NCBI GenBank assembly: GCA_964017045.1
Contig: OZ024794.1
Coordinates: forward strand, 37,106,210-37,170,209
Direction: 5' to 3'
DNA length: 64,000 nucleotides
Origin: Omphiscola glabra
Lineage: Eukaryota; Mollusca; Gastropoda; Lymnaeidae
Shown: positions 1 to 11,237 of the stretch, one piece after another
How positions within the stretch are numbered: position 1 is the stretch's first letter
How the letters are laid out: every line of letters begins with the position of its first letter
The notes under the pieces: generated by a model
Told to the model about the DNA's origin: nothing
Databases searched by the model: none
Seen by the model: only the letters and a program-made list of their open reading frames with translations
Position numbers and translations under genes: made by a program

Positions 1-1859
1 TATGTAACGAATAAACAATCAACTAAATCACTAACGCTTTCACTAAATAAAATACCCGATAAATGCGCTAGAGGAGATTCTTAAAAATACCGCTAGTGCG
101 TTTAGTGCTTAATATTTTCTTTTGTTTTACATAAATGTTGTAATCTGCGGTGTAAAAGCGGTTGGGACATTTTAGAATATTAATATAGTTGGCGTACCGT
201 AAGGTGTGTAAGGTAATAGTAACTGGGCATCTTATATTGTGCGTTAGTTGAATGCATCTTTTGTAAAGTAACTTTAGTACATGGGAAGTCCACGCATTGC
301 GGCTGTCATTGTTTGGCCGGCTATATCTAGTAATAATTATCATTATGAGCTAATACAAAAATATAATAAATTATTTTTTCAAATATTTAAATTGATCCCA
401 AGGCGCGGGACCCCTGGTTACATTCATTGGAGAACATGTGCAGATATAGAAATGGAAGATAATCAATGTAGTGTAACTATTGGTGTCATGACAGAAAGTA
501 TACACAATGGTGTAATATAGTAATACAAGTAAGGTGTCATTTTGAAAATATTGACGATCTCTAAGAATTTTTTAATATGTAAATGAAAATATTCACGACC
601 TCTAAGTATTTGAAAAAAAGACTTGATAAATATCAACTTGAGTACTTATCCCTTGCACACCACGTTAAGTCCCTTTCATTTGATCACTGACTTATAGTAT
701 AGTAGCTATTTTTCTGTGCTAGTCACGGATTTAATATGGCCAGATATAAATAAAAATATTTGATTTAATCCCAGTGCGCCAAAGAAAGGTCATTTCTATC
801 TTCTTCGTTGTCAAAAGGTCCTAAAGATAGAAATTAAGTACCTACCGAATTTGAGACTTGCAATATCCTAAGCAGTATTACCGGACTGAAACAACATATC
901 CAAGTTTGACCCGATAATAATGGTAGGTCCTTGGCTATAATTTCTACCTGCTATTGCAAAACCTCACCTCAATACCTTACTTTAAAAAGAAGAATATATG
1001 TAGTGATATTTACTTTTCTAACATCTTTAAGTTTTGAGAAGTATTTATCTGCTATATATATATTATACGCCTACCCTACTCCCTTTCACGTCCCTAACCT
1101 ACTTTTTTCCCTATAAACATGACCTTAAATTACCCAATCTAAATTATCGTTAATTATATTATTATTGTCAGTAAAGAAGTTAATTGAGGGACGATTTCTA
1201 GGCTAGATAAATACTTAAGATTTACCCATTTTCGTGCCCTTGAACTACATCTTTTTTCTCTAAAATTGTGAAAATATAATCTTAAATTTACAACAAAACT
1301 CTATATGTGATATAACTATATTTTACATTAAAGGAATTTGATATATTTTTATCTCCATCAAAATTTTAAACAAGCTTTAACCTTGTTTTTTTTAGAATAC
1401 ATTATCAGAAAATCGTAAAACAAAGAACTCGCACAACAGTTTTTCACGTCTATAACAGAATTGAGTGTCTTTTTTTTAAAAAATATTAATCTCATAAAAA
1501 TACACACCAAGTTTACTTGTCGCAAAGTAAAAACAAAAATATATTTTAATTTGTTTAAAATGAAAATATTAATCCCATCTCCATTTTTCAAAATTAAATT
1601 TTCAAGTGTGCAAAATAGTTGAGTTTTGATATTCATGGGTTTACTTATATAAATGTACCCACATTTTGGGTAAACAGGTTTATTTGTAAAAAAGAATGTA
1701 ACATCTCTTTTTTCACAAATGTAATACGATAGGATTTAAATATATTGTCATCCACGTATAAACGTATACATCCTATTTTCTTCCTCCGAAATGTATGTAC
1801 CCAAGAAGGTTAATTATTTATCAAATTCATTACTTTATTTTGAGACATATCTTGTGCTG
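1..1859. other. AT-rich spacer with no recognisable gene
   Basis: Both strands carry only short, low-complexity open frames. None shows a domain, a convincing codon pattern or a splice context. Runs of A and T are frequent. I recognise no repeat family here apart from the repeat that begins near the right edge. Confidence 0.55.
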
Positions 1860-2770
1860 CCTGGGGCAAAATGTCCGAACCTCCCCCCCCCCCCCACCAC
1901 AGATTTAAATAAAATTAATAAATCTTCCACCAGATTGTAGTTCCTTCTATACCCAAACTAACATATTTTGCAATTTAATATGGTTTGTTCATATTTGGAT
2001 GAGTTATAAGTGGATTAGTGAATGCTATTTGGCTATGGAGTTTCCCTGCTCTGATGAGGTAAACAGCATTTTCTTATTAGAAGTATATTTAAAGGTTAAG
2101 TTTTTATTACGTTTTAAAAATAATAAAAGTATATTTTTGGAATTTAAAAATTAAAACCTTATTAAATGTCAAAAATACATAGCTAATATTGTTGAGTGTT
2201 TTATTAACAATTTAAAAGGCAATCAATTAATTTATTAATTTTACTTTTAAGAAGGGGAAAATACATTATCAGTTTTGTAAAGTACGGTTATTAAATCAAA
2301 GAAACTTAAGAGTTTTGGCCAAAATAAACGATTTGCGCTTTGACGTCATTTGTGTGTTTATCTAGAACAAATTAATTTTAATTTTATTTCGAAATATTAA
2401 CAACGCACTAAAAAACGCACTAACAAATGATGTTTGGGTTTTCCCGATAAATGTGATTACGTTGTAATTCTTTGATCATAATTTTTGTATTAATTTCTTT
2501 TTCATAACTTTCAAACGCAAATAAAATGCTTAAGATAGTTCCTTAGTTGATACTTTAATTGTAAATGTAATTTATAATAATAATAATTAAAGTTTTACTA
2601 AAAAAAAACCGGATATATAATATTTTGTGAGCATTTAAATTTATTCGATTTCCGTAAAATAATAGAAAATAACTATGATCGTTTCTAAGAATCCGAACGT
2701 ATTTAAATCTTTTCGGTTCTTTGGAGTCACGATCAGCATAGCTCATTCTTATATATATTTATATATGTTT
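1860..2770 (+). repeat. Dispersed repeat, copy 1 (inverted partner at 52470-53410)
   Basis: Read forward, this stretch aligns by eye with the reverse complement of about 52470-53410. Shared landmarks run in the same order: a GTGCTGCC word near 1855, a C-rich tract, a word like GATTGTAATCC, 'agtatatttaaaggtta' near 2083-2099, a TGACGTCATTTG-type word near 2341, a 'cgataaatgtgatta' word near 2444, and a block around GGTTCTTTGGAGT near 2717. The copies differ by many substitutions and small indels, so they are old. No protein is visible. At the other copy the homology runs on to an inverted-terminal-like end near 53515. This copy is probably a truncated member of a non-autonomous DNA transposon family. 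Confidence 0.7.
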
Positions 2771-3746
2771 ATGTAGAGATTTTTACTTAACAAGTTCCCG
2801 CTCCAAGGCCTGAGATGTGTTTCAATTCTAAAGTCATCGGGCGCTAATTAAAACCGAGGGAAAACAAAACAGACCGATTAAATGAATTCCGAGGAAAAAC
2901 AGTATATGTGTATGCGTGTAAAAATAAATCTTTCGATTGGTTTGTTTTGGCAGTGGGCAGCTGAAATGATAAAAAGAGTATTCTTTCAAACACATATTTC
3001 ATAAACAAACTATTTACAAAAAATTATTCTGAATTGTACAGCATTTGCTTTAGATCAGGGAGAGTTCTTATCAGTGTATATATCAAACTGCTCTATGGAT
3101 TGACAACAAAAAGATCGCCACCTCTTACACATGCTTACACTAAGCAGTAAATAATTAAATTGTATCGTCCCTCACAGGTTTCAGCTCTCTATATATTACT
3201 GTATGCAGAAAATATGTACAGCAAAGCTCCTAGCCATTATGAATGAAAGTTGCCAACAAAGTTAAGTGGAATACAATTGTTTTATGTCATTATTTGGCAT
3301 ACAATTAGCAAGGGATCCATTACCGATTCGCTGGTAGATCATTAAGTGTTCAATTTAATTTGACGGTGTAACTGTATATCCAGTCGTGGTCTCTATTCGG
3401 AGACGTGATCTCGAAGTTCTAGTTGGAAAAAAAATCATTAATTAATACAATCAACGTCTATAATTATGTACATAATTAACTAAACAAAAACAATTAAGAC
3501 GTGTAACTTAGAACAATTATAACAATAAATGTGTCCTCCAAAGTGAATTTTTCTTAGAACACATCATTTCTGAACCAGCCTGGCCCATTCAGCTTGTGAC
3601 CCTGACCCTGTTTGTGGGACCCTTACCATTTTTGTTTTGAATCTGACTTATTGGAAGCACAGTTTACAATTTTCAAGATTCCTACCAGCTAGAATAATGA
3701 TACATACATATGAATAACGTTTGCCCTTTTTTAACATACAAACTTG
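2771..3746. other. Spacer, nothing recognised
   Basis: AT-rich sequence with no domain-bearing open frame on either strand, no tandem repeat and no obvious transposon terminus. Confidence 0.5.
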
Positions 3747-3895
3747 AGTGATAAGTACGCATTTGTTGACAAATATAGCATTGACTTATTAGTACGCATC
3801 TGTTGACAAATATAGCATTGACTTATAAGTACGCATTTGTTGACAAATATAGCATTGACTGATAAGTACGCATTTGTTGACAAATATAGCATTGA
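3747..3895. repeat. 37-bp tandem repeat, about four copies
   Basis: Four near-identical units are built around 'agtacgcatttgttgaca' followed by 'aatatagcattga'. They differ by a few single bases. A minus-strand open frame runs through it only because the unit lacks stops. I see no reason to call it coding. Confidence 0.9.
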
Positions 3896-4492
3896 GTGAA
3901 AAAGACTTGCTGAGGCGAAAAGGGAAAAACAAAACTATTGACATCGTCAGCTTTGATATTATGAAAAAAAACGTGAAATGCCTTATAAAACATGACATTT
4001 CTGTTATCTTTACATGTGTATATTTTGAGTGAAATGGTAGCCCATTGAATATGACTGAGAAAAAAAAACTATAGTTAATAATCAAACTGATTTTGTGAGC
4101 ATAGAAACGAAAAATAAAATAAAAATATGTTGTTGTTTTTTTTTAAATAATGACAAGAGGATCGATTTTAAAATAAGGAGTTGTAAAGAAACATGAAAAC
4201 GAATGAGCTTAGGAGACGGCTGGGTGGTAGAAAGCTCGCTTCGCGCAAGGAATGTGTCAAAAGAGATGTGCAGCTATATTTGGAAACAACCGTCGGCAGT
4301 TTTGAAATGAGAAAGAATTTCAGCCTTAATTGTTAGGACTTGTCCATTCGTTTGTGTGTGTGTGCGTGTGTGTGTGCCGGTGTTTATAGAATCCACAAAA
4401 AAGACAAGGACCCATGGCGGCACGGTTGGTCTTCCGTTTAACAGTTTCTGGTTCCACAATCAAAGGTGCACCGAGGCATAATCAAAGATATA
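3896..4492. other. Spacer with a short GT microsatellite
   Basis: No gene is seen. An imperfect (GT)n tract lies at about 4350-4377. The rest is ordinary AT-rich sequence leading into the minisatellite. Confidence 0.5.
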
Positions 4493-4882
4493 CTATCAAA
4501 GATGTGCAATGTCCTTATCAAAGATGTACAATGCCCCTATCAAAGATGTACAATGTCCCTATCAAAGATGTACAATGTCCCTATCAAAGATGTACAATGT
4601 CCATATCAAGATGTACAATGTCCCTATCAAAGATGTACAACGTCCATATCAAAGATGTACCATGTGCCTATCAAGATGTACAATGTCCCTATCAAAGATG
4701 TACAATGTCCCTATCAAAGATGTACCATGTCCCTATCAAATATGTACAATGCCCCTATCAAAGATGTACCATGTCCCTTATCAAAGATGTACAATGCCCC
4801 TATCAAAGATGTACCATGTCCCTATCAAAGATGTACAATGCCCCTATCAAAGATGTACAATGTCCCTATCAAAGATATACAT
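4493..4882. repeat. 22-bp minisatellite, about 17 copies
   Basis: The unit is 'tgtacaatgtccctatcaaa' plus two bases, repeated head to tail. Variants include CCATGT or ATGCCC at the second half and occasional one-base deletions. Because 22 is not a multiple of three, all three plus-strand frames cycle through the same peptide set, which gives three overlapping open frames of about 140-155 codons. They are artefacts of the repeat. Confidence 0.93.
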
Positions 4883-5805
4883 GAAAGTGTCCAGGGATCC
4901 CTGCTACATTTTTAGTATATAAAACATGTATGAGAATTTCCGGTTATAACTTTTAGAATACAGAACGTTTTTTAAATATTTTTTTACAATTTCATAATGT
5001 TACACATTGTTGCTACATATTAGGTTTGTAAAGCGTTGTTATTTCAATGAATTATAAAACTTTATAGCTCTATTTCTCAGGTATTCACAACTTTTCCAAA
5101 TGCGACCCCATTTTAATGAGCAAAGTGCCCAATGACCACGATGTACTAAAAACAAGCATTTTTAATAGGGTATATGGCAACACATCGGCAATACATTTTT
5201 CAGTATACAAGTATATAATTATATATATATATATAGTAGCTGGTATAACCGTCTTTACCCAGGAATAAATTGACACAGGACTAACATAACAGCTCTTTAC
5301 ACTGGATGTGGGCCCTATAAATATCCTTAACAACTGTAAATAGGTTGGTGATACTGGTCCCTAAAGTGCATGAGTCATCACTTCAAAGGGGCAGTAAACC
5401 TTACAAGTTGTATCATTTAATTCGTTTATAGGTAGGTAGAGCCTTTCTATTATTATATTGGTGTCCAAGCTTCATAAGAAAGTGACATAGCCTATTCCAA
5501 GTTATCTTGTTAAAACTATTTCTTGCACGCGCATTGATCGTAGTCCGTTATATAATATTATCCATTGTTTTTTAAAGAAAAGTCATAGTTAAGTGCTGTA
5601 GATAAATATTTGAAGTAAAATTTAAAAAGTTACAACGATTGAGAGACCCCATTTTTAAACGTTTAAATTCAATGGAGAGACCCTTTCAAGGCCCTGAGCC
5701 ATAACATAGCATGTAATTTATCACTTACTATGTGACATATCAAAATCCCAAATATAAAAGTTAAGCTTTTAAAGATAAAAAAAGAATTCAGTTGCCTAGG
5801 TTCCA
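4883..5805. other. Spacer with an AT microsatellite
   Basis: There is an (AT)n tract at about 5219-5235. The sequence near 5079 resembles the start of an hAT terminal repeat (a caggtattcacaac word followed by GCGACCCC), but no matching terminus could be placed. No coding exon is recognised. Confidence 0.4.
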
Positions 5806-5821
5806 CGTGTTCTTCTTCTTC

Positions 5822-6025
5822 TTATGCCTTTTTATCCCGTCTGGGGCATATGCCGTCCACAAGAATTTTCCACTCATCACGGTCCTGTGCTTTCCTTTCC
5901 AATTGATTCCAGGTGTATCCCATATTTTGTGTGTCTGCCTCTAGCTCGCGTCTCCATGTATTCTTAGGTCTTCCTCTCTTTCTTTTTCCCTGTGGATTCC
6001 ATGTTAGGCATTGTCTGGTGGTTCT
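5822..6025 (-). pseudogene. C-terminal end of a non-LTR retrotransposon reverse transcriptase
   Basis: Minus strand, 67 codons and a stop with no interruption. The peptide carries the tail typical of many RTE-like non-LTR reverse transcriptases: a TWNPQGKRKRGRPKNTW block, then acidic residues, GYTWNQLERKAQDRDEW, and a final GICPRRDKK. In those proteins this basic, Trp-rich tail follows the polymerase domain. The stop codon is followed at once by a (GAA)n-type simple tail (plus strand 5806-5823, TTC repeats), as expected at the 3' end of such an element. Everything upstream of residue R1 is missing, so this is a strongly 5'-truncated insertion. The tail is intact, which suggests a fairly young insertion. 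The clade assignment is tentative. Confidence 0.8.
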
Positions 6026-6085
6026 ATCATGTTGCTATTTAATTTTTCATGATCAAAATCATATATTCAACATAAACGTTAAGGT

Positions 6086-6252
6086 TTGTAAATCAGTTAA
6101 GAGGCCCCGGTTTAATGATTGTAAATCAGTTAAGAGGTTCCCGTTTAATGATTGTAAATCATTTAAGAGGTCCTGGTTTAAAGTAGGTAAATCAGTTAAG
6201 AGGTCCCGGATTAAAGTTTGTAAATCAGTTAAGAGGTCCCGGTTTGGGCCAA
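6086..6252. repeat. 33-bp tandem repeat, five copies
   Basis: The unit contains 'tgtaaatcagttaagagg' followed by a CCCGGTTTAA-like stretch. The copies vary by a few bases. Since 33 is divisible by three, the plus strand repeats an 11-residue peptide (CKSVKRPRFND-like). Its open frame starts inside the antisense of the LINE fragment, so a real protein is unlikely. Confidence 0.9.
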
Positions 6253-6637
6253 GTTCAAAAGATTCCGTTTAATTAATCACATAAAGGTTGGCACTTTTCA
6301 GTTTATTCATATCAATATAGAAGGTTATACCGTACTTAAAAGCTTCAAATCGTTAAATAAGGTGCCAAAGTTTTAACTCCAAAAGGACCTCTATTATTAA
6401 TTCGAAAATAAAATTGACATGTGTAGCATAATATAGAACAACTGTGGAAATATTCAGCTATCTTGGTCCACGTCCAATAGTTCAAAGGATAGGTCATTTC
6501 CAATTTTTAAATTTGAATATATTTATTAATAATACAAATTCCTGAGTGAATCTGTCTTGTCGGCCCCGTTCCGATTGAGCATCGAGCTGCGCACGCATTC
6601 ACTGCTTCCCCATCGTGCGCTTGATCACGTAAGCACT
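6253..6637. other. Spacer, nothing recognised
   Basis: AT-rich for the first 290 bases. A more GC-rich stretch (6555-6630) then leads into the putative hAT terminus. No domain is seen. Confidence 0.45.
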
Positions 6638-7329
6638 AGAGGTCGCAAACCGGGATCCCGAATTTCGAAAATACCGGAATACCGGACCATAATTGATGCT
6701 CGAAAATACCGGGATTGGATTTATGAAAACCGGGATTTTCGATAATCCCGGGATTTCATTTTCAATTTTTTTTAAATAGTTTTTCTTAGTTTCCACGTCG
6801 TAGTTAAAGCAAGACATATCAATAATTTATGAGATGTGCAAATCCGTTACAATACGTGTCTCAAATTCAAAGAGAGCCAACCGACGGGCTAGATCTGTGT
6901 ACTCTTATTTTTCAGAGAATCATGACGTTGTGATTAGTTTTGTTTTTTCATCGTGCGTGTGTAGTGTTTAAGTGCAGACGAGTCGCGACCTGAAGGTACA
7001 GGATCGGTAAGTAAATGTCTTCATATTATTGCCAAATAAGTAATTGGTATTGTCAATGAAGGTCGAATGTTGACTTACATTAAGAGTTTGTATGGAAATA
7101 ATAACACGTTGCACTTAAATCACGGGGTCAACTTTAATTTAAAAATTATTTTTGATTGCTTGATTTCTTTTAAGTATGTCAAAAAACCTACACATTAAAA
7201 ATATGAGTAAATCCGTATTTTGATAACTCAATACCTTAAGTTTAAGACCCAGAAAATAATGTTACTTCTATTTTGTGATAACAAATATTAATAATTTACA
7301 TTCAACTCATAATTGATTTTCGAGCTATT

Positions 7330-7430
7330 TTGTCTCAGGCTGAATTTCCCAGTTTGTCTGTACCGTATCTAGCCAAAATTTACATGACTGAATGTCCCAA
7401 TTTGTCTGTACCGCACTTAGCCAAATATTT
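7330..7430 (+). repeat. Tandem duplication of about 47 bp
   Basis: Two diverged copies of a segment containing TTTGTCTGTACCG, a TAGCCAAA word and TTACATGAC lie side by side just upstream of the BED-finger frame of the hAT remnant. The duplication lies within a short plus-strand open frame (7330-7572) that has no recognisable domain. Confidence 0.7.
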
Positions 7431-7568
7431 ACATGACAATTTTAACATTAAGGAAAAAAAATGTTTTATAGGTCAAACCAATTCGATTGGTTTTTTAATA
7501 ATTTATTTTGCAATGTTCATAGAAAGAAATGGGGACCCTGAAAATAATAAACCTAATTTAAAAAGCAT

Positions 7569-7769
7569 ATGAAACTAATGGAAACAAAGACATCAATTTT
7601 GACTAATTTCTTGAAAGCTACAGTCAATCTCTCAGCTAAATGTATTAGATGTAACAAGATACCTAAAACATTGGGAGGAACAACTTCAGGCCTTCACTCT
7701 CATTTAAAGTCTGCACATTCCAGTGATTACTTGTACGTATTTCTAAGGCCAGATTGCGACCAGATGTGA
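7569..7769 (+). pseudogene. BED zinc finger fragment of an hAT transposase
   Basis: The 66-codon frame shows a BED-type finger. CIRC (the C-x2-C pair) is followed by a basic stretch, GGTTSGLHSHLKSAHS, and a terminal His pair spaced H-x4-H. BED fingers sit at the N-terminus of hAT and related transposases and bind the element's own ends. A stop follows about 20 residues after the finger, where the full protein should continue into the linker and RNase-H-like domain. The homologous reading resumes in another frame at about 7794. This is a relic with no expected activity. Confidence 0.75.
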
Positions 7770-7793
7770 AAACATATCGTGAATATTCAAAAG

Positions 7794-8186
7794 CTTGACC
7801 AGACAGCGGATTCCTCGTTGGAAATATCTTTGAACAATGAAATTGAACTTCTTGGATCTGAGCATGATGAACTTGATGATACACTGCCGCTTAAGAGAAA
7901 ATTAGAAATTGAAATACAAAAGAAACTACAGGCTTAGGATAATACTTTCAGACCAACGGATGGAGACATTTATACATTTGTAAAAATAGAAATGGCTTTA
8001 TTTGAGAAAGGCTGTTCAAGGGGAAAATATCTAGAAATTGCGTATGGTAGCCTAAGGTCTATTCCTCCGACCAGTGTGGAGCCTGAGCGGGTGTTCTCGT
8101 CATCAGGTTACTTTTGTAACCATTTGCTGTCAAAGTCAAGTGACCAAACATTAGACACGTTGTCATTTTACGATCTTATTATTTAA
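7794..8186 (+). pseudogene. hAT transposase C-terminal dimerisation domain, one internal stop
   Basis: A single frame runs from about 7794 to the stop at 8184-8186, broken only by a TAG at 7935-7937. It holds an acidic linker, a KRKLEIEIQKK patch, then the hAT C-terminal signature: IPPTSVEPERVFSSSGYF, a spaced basic/Ser segment and a terminal TLDTLSFYDLII. The S-x-x-x-E-R-x-F-S-x-x-G pattern is diagnostic of the hAT dimerisation region. The catalytic aspartates and glutamate of the RNase-H fold are absent because of the internal deletion. The frame differs from that of the BED finger upstream. Confidence 0.85.
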
Positions 8187-8891
8187 ATTTGACAAAAGAT
8201 TAAAACAACACCAATTATTTTAATATTTGATTAATAAAACTATTTAAATTAAAAAGTTAAGAATATTTGTTTTTCATTTGATTAAAGTCTGAAGATAAAC
8301 ATTTGTGTTATTGTTAAATCAAAATGTGATATTTGTTCTGAATGTTTTTATTTAATTGATAAATTCTCAACTCTAATTTCGAAAAATAAAGTTAATTGAA
8401 ATGTGGGTGTCAATTTTTAAGAGATTAATAATATTTCTTTAAAAAATAATTTAAGGCTATTACAGACATAAAAATTAGTTAAGCGATTCTCCCTTAAATT
8501 TGAGAATTGTGTGCTTTTTGATTTTCCGATATTACGGTAGAGAAGCGAGGCCAACTTTTGCTTCAATTTTTTAATAAAGTTACCAATATATCAAATTATG
8601 CTATTGTAAAAGATTTTAAATATGTATTTCAAGGGCATGGAATATTGTCGTAACTTTTTCAGTTATATACGTACACATTTTATTGTTACATGTTGATACT
8701 TCGCAATAGCAGGTAGATTATACAGTCAAATGCCTTCCATTATTATCCCGGTAACATCGGGTCACATCTTCTAGTATATATATGTATGCTAATAAGCGTC
8801 GGCTTCAGTGTAGGCTTCTAAGAAATGTTTAAAACGCTAGGGTTAGGGATATTAATCTAAAGTATTTTAATAAGGCACATTTGAAGTGATC
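8187..8891. other. AT-rich spacer, including the possible right end of the hAT remnant
   Basis: No gene is recognised. The possible right terminus of the preceding hAT element lies at 8740-8775. The 8-bp left target duplication of the SPIN/OC1-like copy begins at 8892. Confidence 0.45.
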
Positions 8892-8899
8892 AATTAAGA

Positions 8900-9094
8900 C
8901 AGTGGTGCTCAACCTTCCTAATGCCGCGACCCTTAAATACAGTTCTTCATGTTGTGGCGACCCCGACCACAAAATTATGTTCGTTGCTACTTCATAACTA
9001 TAGAGTATATGTGTTGTCCGATGGTCTTAGTCGACCCTTGTGAAAGGTTCGTTCGACCCCATAGAGGTCACGACCCACAGGTTGAGAACCACTG
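8900..9094. mobile_element. SPIN/OC1-like hAT miniature element, copy 1
   Basis: A 195-bp element begins CAGTGGTGCTCAACCTTCC and ends in the inverted GGTTGAGAACCACTG. The terminal words, including AATGCCGCGACCCTT and GACCCACAGGTTGAGAAC, match my recollection of the SPIN/OC1 hAT terminal repeats. Flanking 8-mers aattaaga (8892-8899) and aattgagg (9095-9102) agree at 6 of 8 positions, the size expected of an hAT target duplication. There is no coding capacity, so it would be mobilised in trans. It is older than the copy at 63695. Confidence 0.85.
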
Positions 9095-9102
9095 AATTGA
9101 GG

Positions 9103-10074
9103 GGTCTTATTAAACGGAGACTCACTCGGACGCTCAACCGACTCACAACTTTTAAAAGTTAATTTAAATCTATACTATAAATAAGATCAATATGGGTTTG
9201 TTTCTTTGTATTTTTTTTATTTTAATTACAATTATCCAGGGTTTACTAGTTTTTTTTATATTCAAATAATGTTACTTCACTTCTTTCATCATTCACTATT
9301 TTATGTTCAACCATAAAGCTCCATTTCATTTCCCATTTAGGTGCACAAGCCTGGTGATCTAACTCGTATCCACCACGCGTCAAGACTCTTACACCGCCTC
9401 CATATCAAAATACAACCCACCCACGAGCCTGACATCACCAAATCAAAATCCAATTAGGCGATGGAGCCCTCATTATTAGCCAACGGCCACGCGGAGTCCT
9501 CCAACGACCCTCTTTCACTGGCTCGATTTACCATTTCCTATTACTCCTTTATTGATCTGACCACAAAAAGAGTAAGAATTAGTACCGAGGCACAATACGG
9601 GCGCAGATTTCCATAGGATGAGTCCGACTGGTCTCTCATACGCTGTACGCGCTATGATATAAACACACCACAATCAAGAAATCCGACGAAGCTTTCATCC
9701 AGCCCGGCCCTATCTATTCCTCTCATTATGACCTATTTTTAAAGAGGTTATCGATTATTTTTCTTTAAAAACTTACCATGATAGAAAAAGAAATATGTTT
9801 TTTTTTTTTGTTTCTTTTTGGTTGTCTTCTCAATTTTGAAACATTTCTATGTATTTCTCCTTTTTTTTCTCTCTGCGATATCCAAGGATGCTCTGGGGTT
9901 GTGGTTAAAAAAAATTTTTTATCACGCGTGCTCTGAAAATATTTTTGCTTGACGAGAAATCTCATCTGAGAAGATGAGGTGAGAATGTTTTGATAATTCA
10001 TGTAACAAGTCAGTACGTCTGAACGGAGCAGCAATAGAAGGAGCCTCTTCTAATGTGACAGGATTAGAGAAAGC
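9103..10074. other. Spacer with a GC-richer island at 9340-9720
   Basis: The island is clearly less AT-rich than its surroundings. It contains a short ATG-initiated frame at 9461-9616 (51 codons, starting MEPSLLANGHAESSN) with no family resemblance I can name. It could be a decayed exon, a 5' untranslated exon or chance. The remainder is AT-rich with T-runs around 9780-9930. Confidence 0.35.
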
Positions 10075-10433
10075 ATCTACCCTGATAGCTCTAGAAGAAG
10101 CACCTAAAAGGGACAGCACTAGAAGAATCATCTAACATGGATAGCACTAGAAGAAGCATCTAAAAGGGAAAGCAATTGAAGATCTATCCTGACAGCTCTA
10201 GACGAAGCATCTAACTGGGAAAGAAATAGAAGAAGCATCTAAATTGGCAAGCACTAGAAGAAGCATCTAATAGGAACAGTACTAGAAGAAGCATCTAATA
10301 GGAACAGTACTAGAAGAAGCATCTAATAGGAACAGTACTAGAAGAAGTATCTAAACTGGAAAGCACTAGAAGAAGCATCTAAACTGGTAAGCACTAGAAG
10401 AAGCATCTAAAAGGGATAGCACTAGAACAGGGG
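10075..10433. repeat. 28-bp minisatellite, about 12 copies
   Basis: The units share 'actagaagaagcatctaa' and then a variable ten-base segment (AGGGATAGC, TAGGAACAGT, CTGGAAAGC). Two sub-variants are locally homogenised: three TAGGAACAGT units in a row, then CTGG units. The array ends exactly where the hAT terminus begins at 10434. Confidence 0.9.
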
Positions 10434-10840
10434 TCTCAAACTCGCGGCCCGAAATACGATATTTGAGGCCAGATACCTGACAGCAAATTTTAGTGTTAAT
10501 GCTGCTCGCGCCTTTCCCCCATTCTCATATCTATAATGTGACCTTACGCGACCGTTTTCGTGGAATCTCATCGTCTAGTCTAATTCTGGTTTGTATTATG
10601 TTTGTGTAGATTTGGACGTTGATTATAATGGCAAAAACCGTTTTAAAATCGGACTTAAAGTTATTTTATAGCATTTTATGAGACAAACATGGCCAAAGTG
10701 CGGTTTTGAAAAAAGTTTTAAAAGGCCATTAGTGGGTAATGCACAACCATAATTGTGTAAATCGTGGCGATCTGACACAATTTCAAAGAATCTCAATTAA
10801 AAATAGTCGCTAGTGTTTACGAGTGAGGGATAAAAAAAAA
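10434..10840 (+). mobile_element. 5' end fragment of an hAT element
   Basis: The sequence starts CAGGGGTCTCAAACTCGCGG, the terminal repeat shared by many hAT (Charlie-like) elements. No inverted partner is visible downstream, so the right side is deleted or beyond recognition. A frame starting MAKTVLKSDLK near 10629 stops almost at once. The direct contact with the 28-bp array suggests insertion into, or expansion next to, a tandem repeat. Confidence 0.55.
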
Positions 10841-10894
10841 CTTTACCTACATTATGTTAATTGACTTTGATGGTTCAATCAGTGATTCATGCAG

Positions 10895-11060
10895 ACAATT
10901 TGTGCCACCAGACAGAGTGCCACCAGACAGTGCCACCAGACAGAGTGTCATCAGACAGTGTGACACCAGACAGAGTGCCATCAGACATGTGACACCAGAC
11001 AGAGTGCCACCAGGCAGTGTGCCACCAGAACCGACTGCCACAAGAACAAAGTACCACAAG
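10895..11060. repeat. Degenerate short repeat (GTGCCACCAGACA-type)
   Basis: Irregularly spaced units of 13-17 bp share 'agagtgccaccagaca' with C/T and spacing variants. The period drifts, which suggests an old or slippage-driven array. Open frames on both strands across it follow from the repeat. Confidence 0.8.
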
Positions 11061-11237
11061 AACAGGATGTCACCAGAGCGTTCAGTGACCTTAGTCCATA
11101 AGATCAGTGGCTAAGAGCAATGTGTGAAGCCAGAAATGGGTCATGATTTAGCGGCATTCACTTCTGAAAAATCAACATGTCCGTTTGTGCACAGTGATAA
11201 TTGGGATTAAAGGCTTACCTTTGCCAAAGTGGTGACC

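Larger units (their letters stand above)
6638..8775 (+). mobile_element. Internally deleted hAT transposon (BED finger plus hAT C-terminus)
   Basis: A BED finger (7569-7769) and an hAT dimerisation tail (7794-8186) lie on one strand within 620 bp, whereas a full hAT transposase needs about 1.8 kb. Most of the catalytic region is therefore deleted. The left flank has a terminus-like TAGAGGTCGCAAACCGGGAT with CCGGGAT words repeated to 6752. The right flank near 8740-8775, read in reverse, has TAGAAGATGTGACCCGATG followed by CCGGGAT. I could not find a convincing 8-bp target duplication, so the outer limits are provisional. A GGTAAGT donor-like site at about 7008-7014 suggests a 5' untranslated exon. 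Confidence 0.5.

Noticed and set aside
5079..5700. An hAT element starting at a caggtattcacaac word
   Set aside because: Only the left end resembles an hAT terminus. The proposed right end near CCTTTCAAGGCCCTGAG has no convincing inverted match or target duplication.
5913..6272. A 119-codon plus-strand frame
   Set aside because: Its first half is antisense to the LINE reverse-transcriptase tail, and its second half is the 33-bp tandem repeat.
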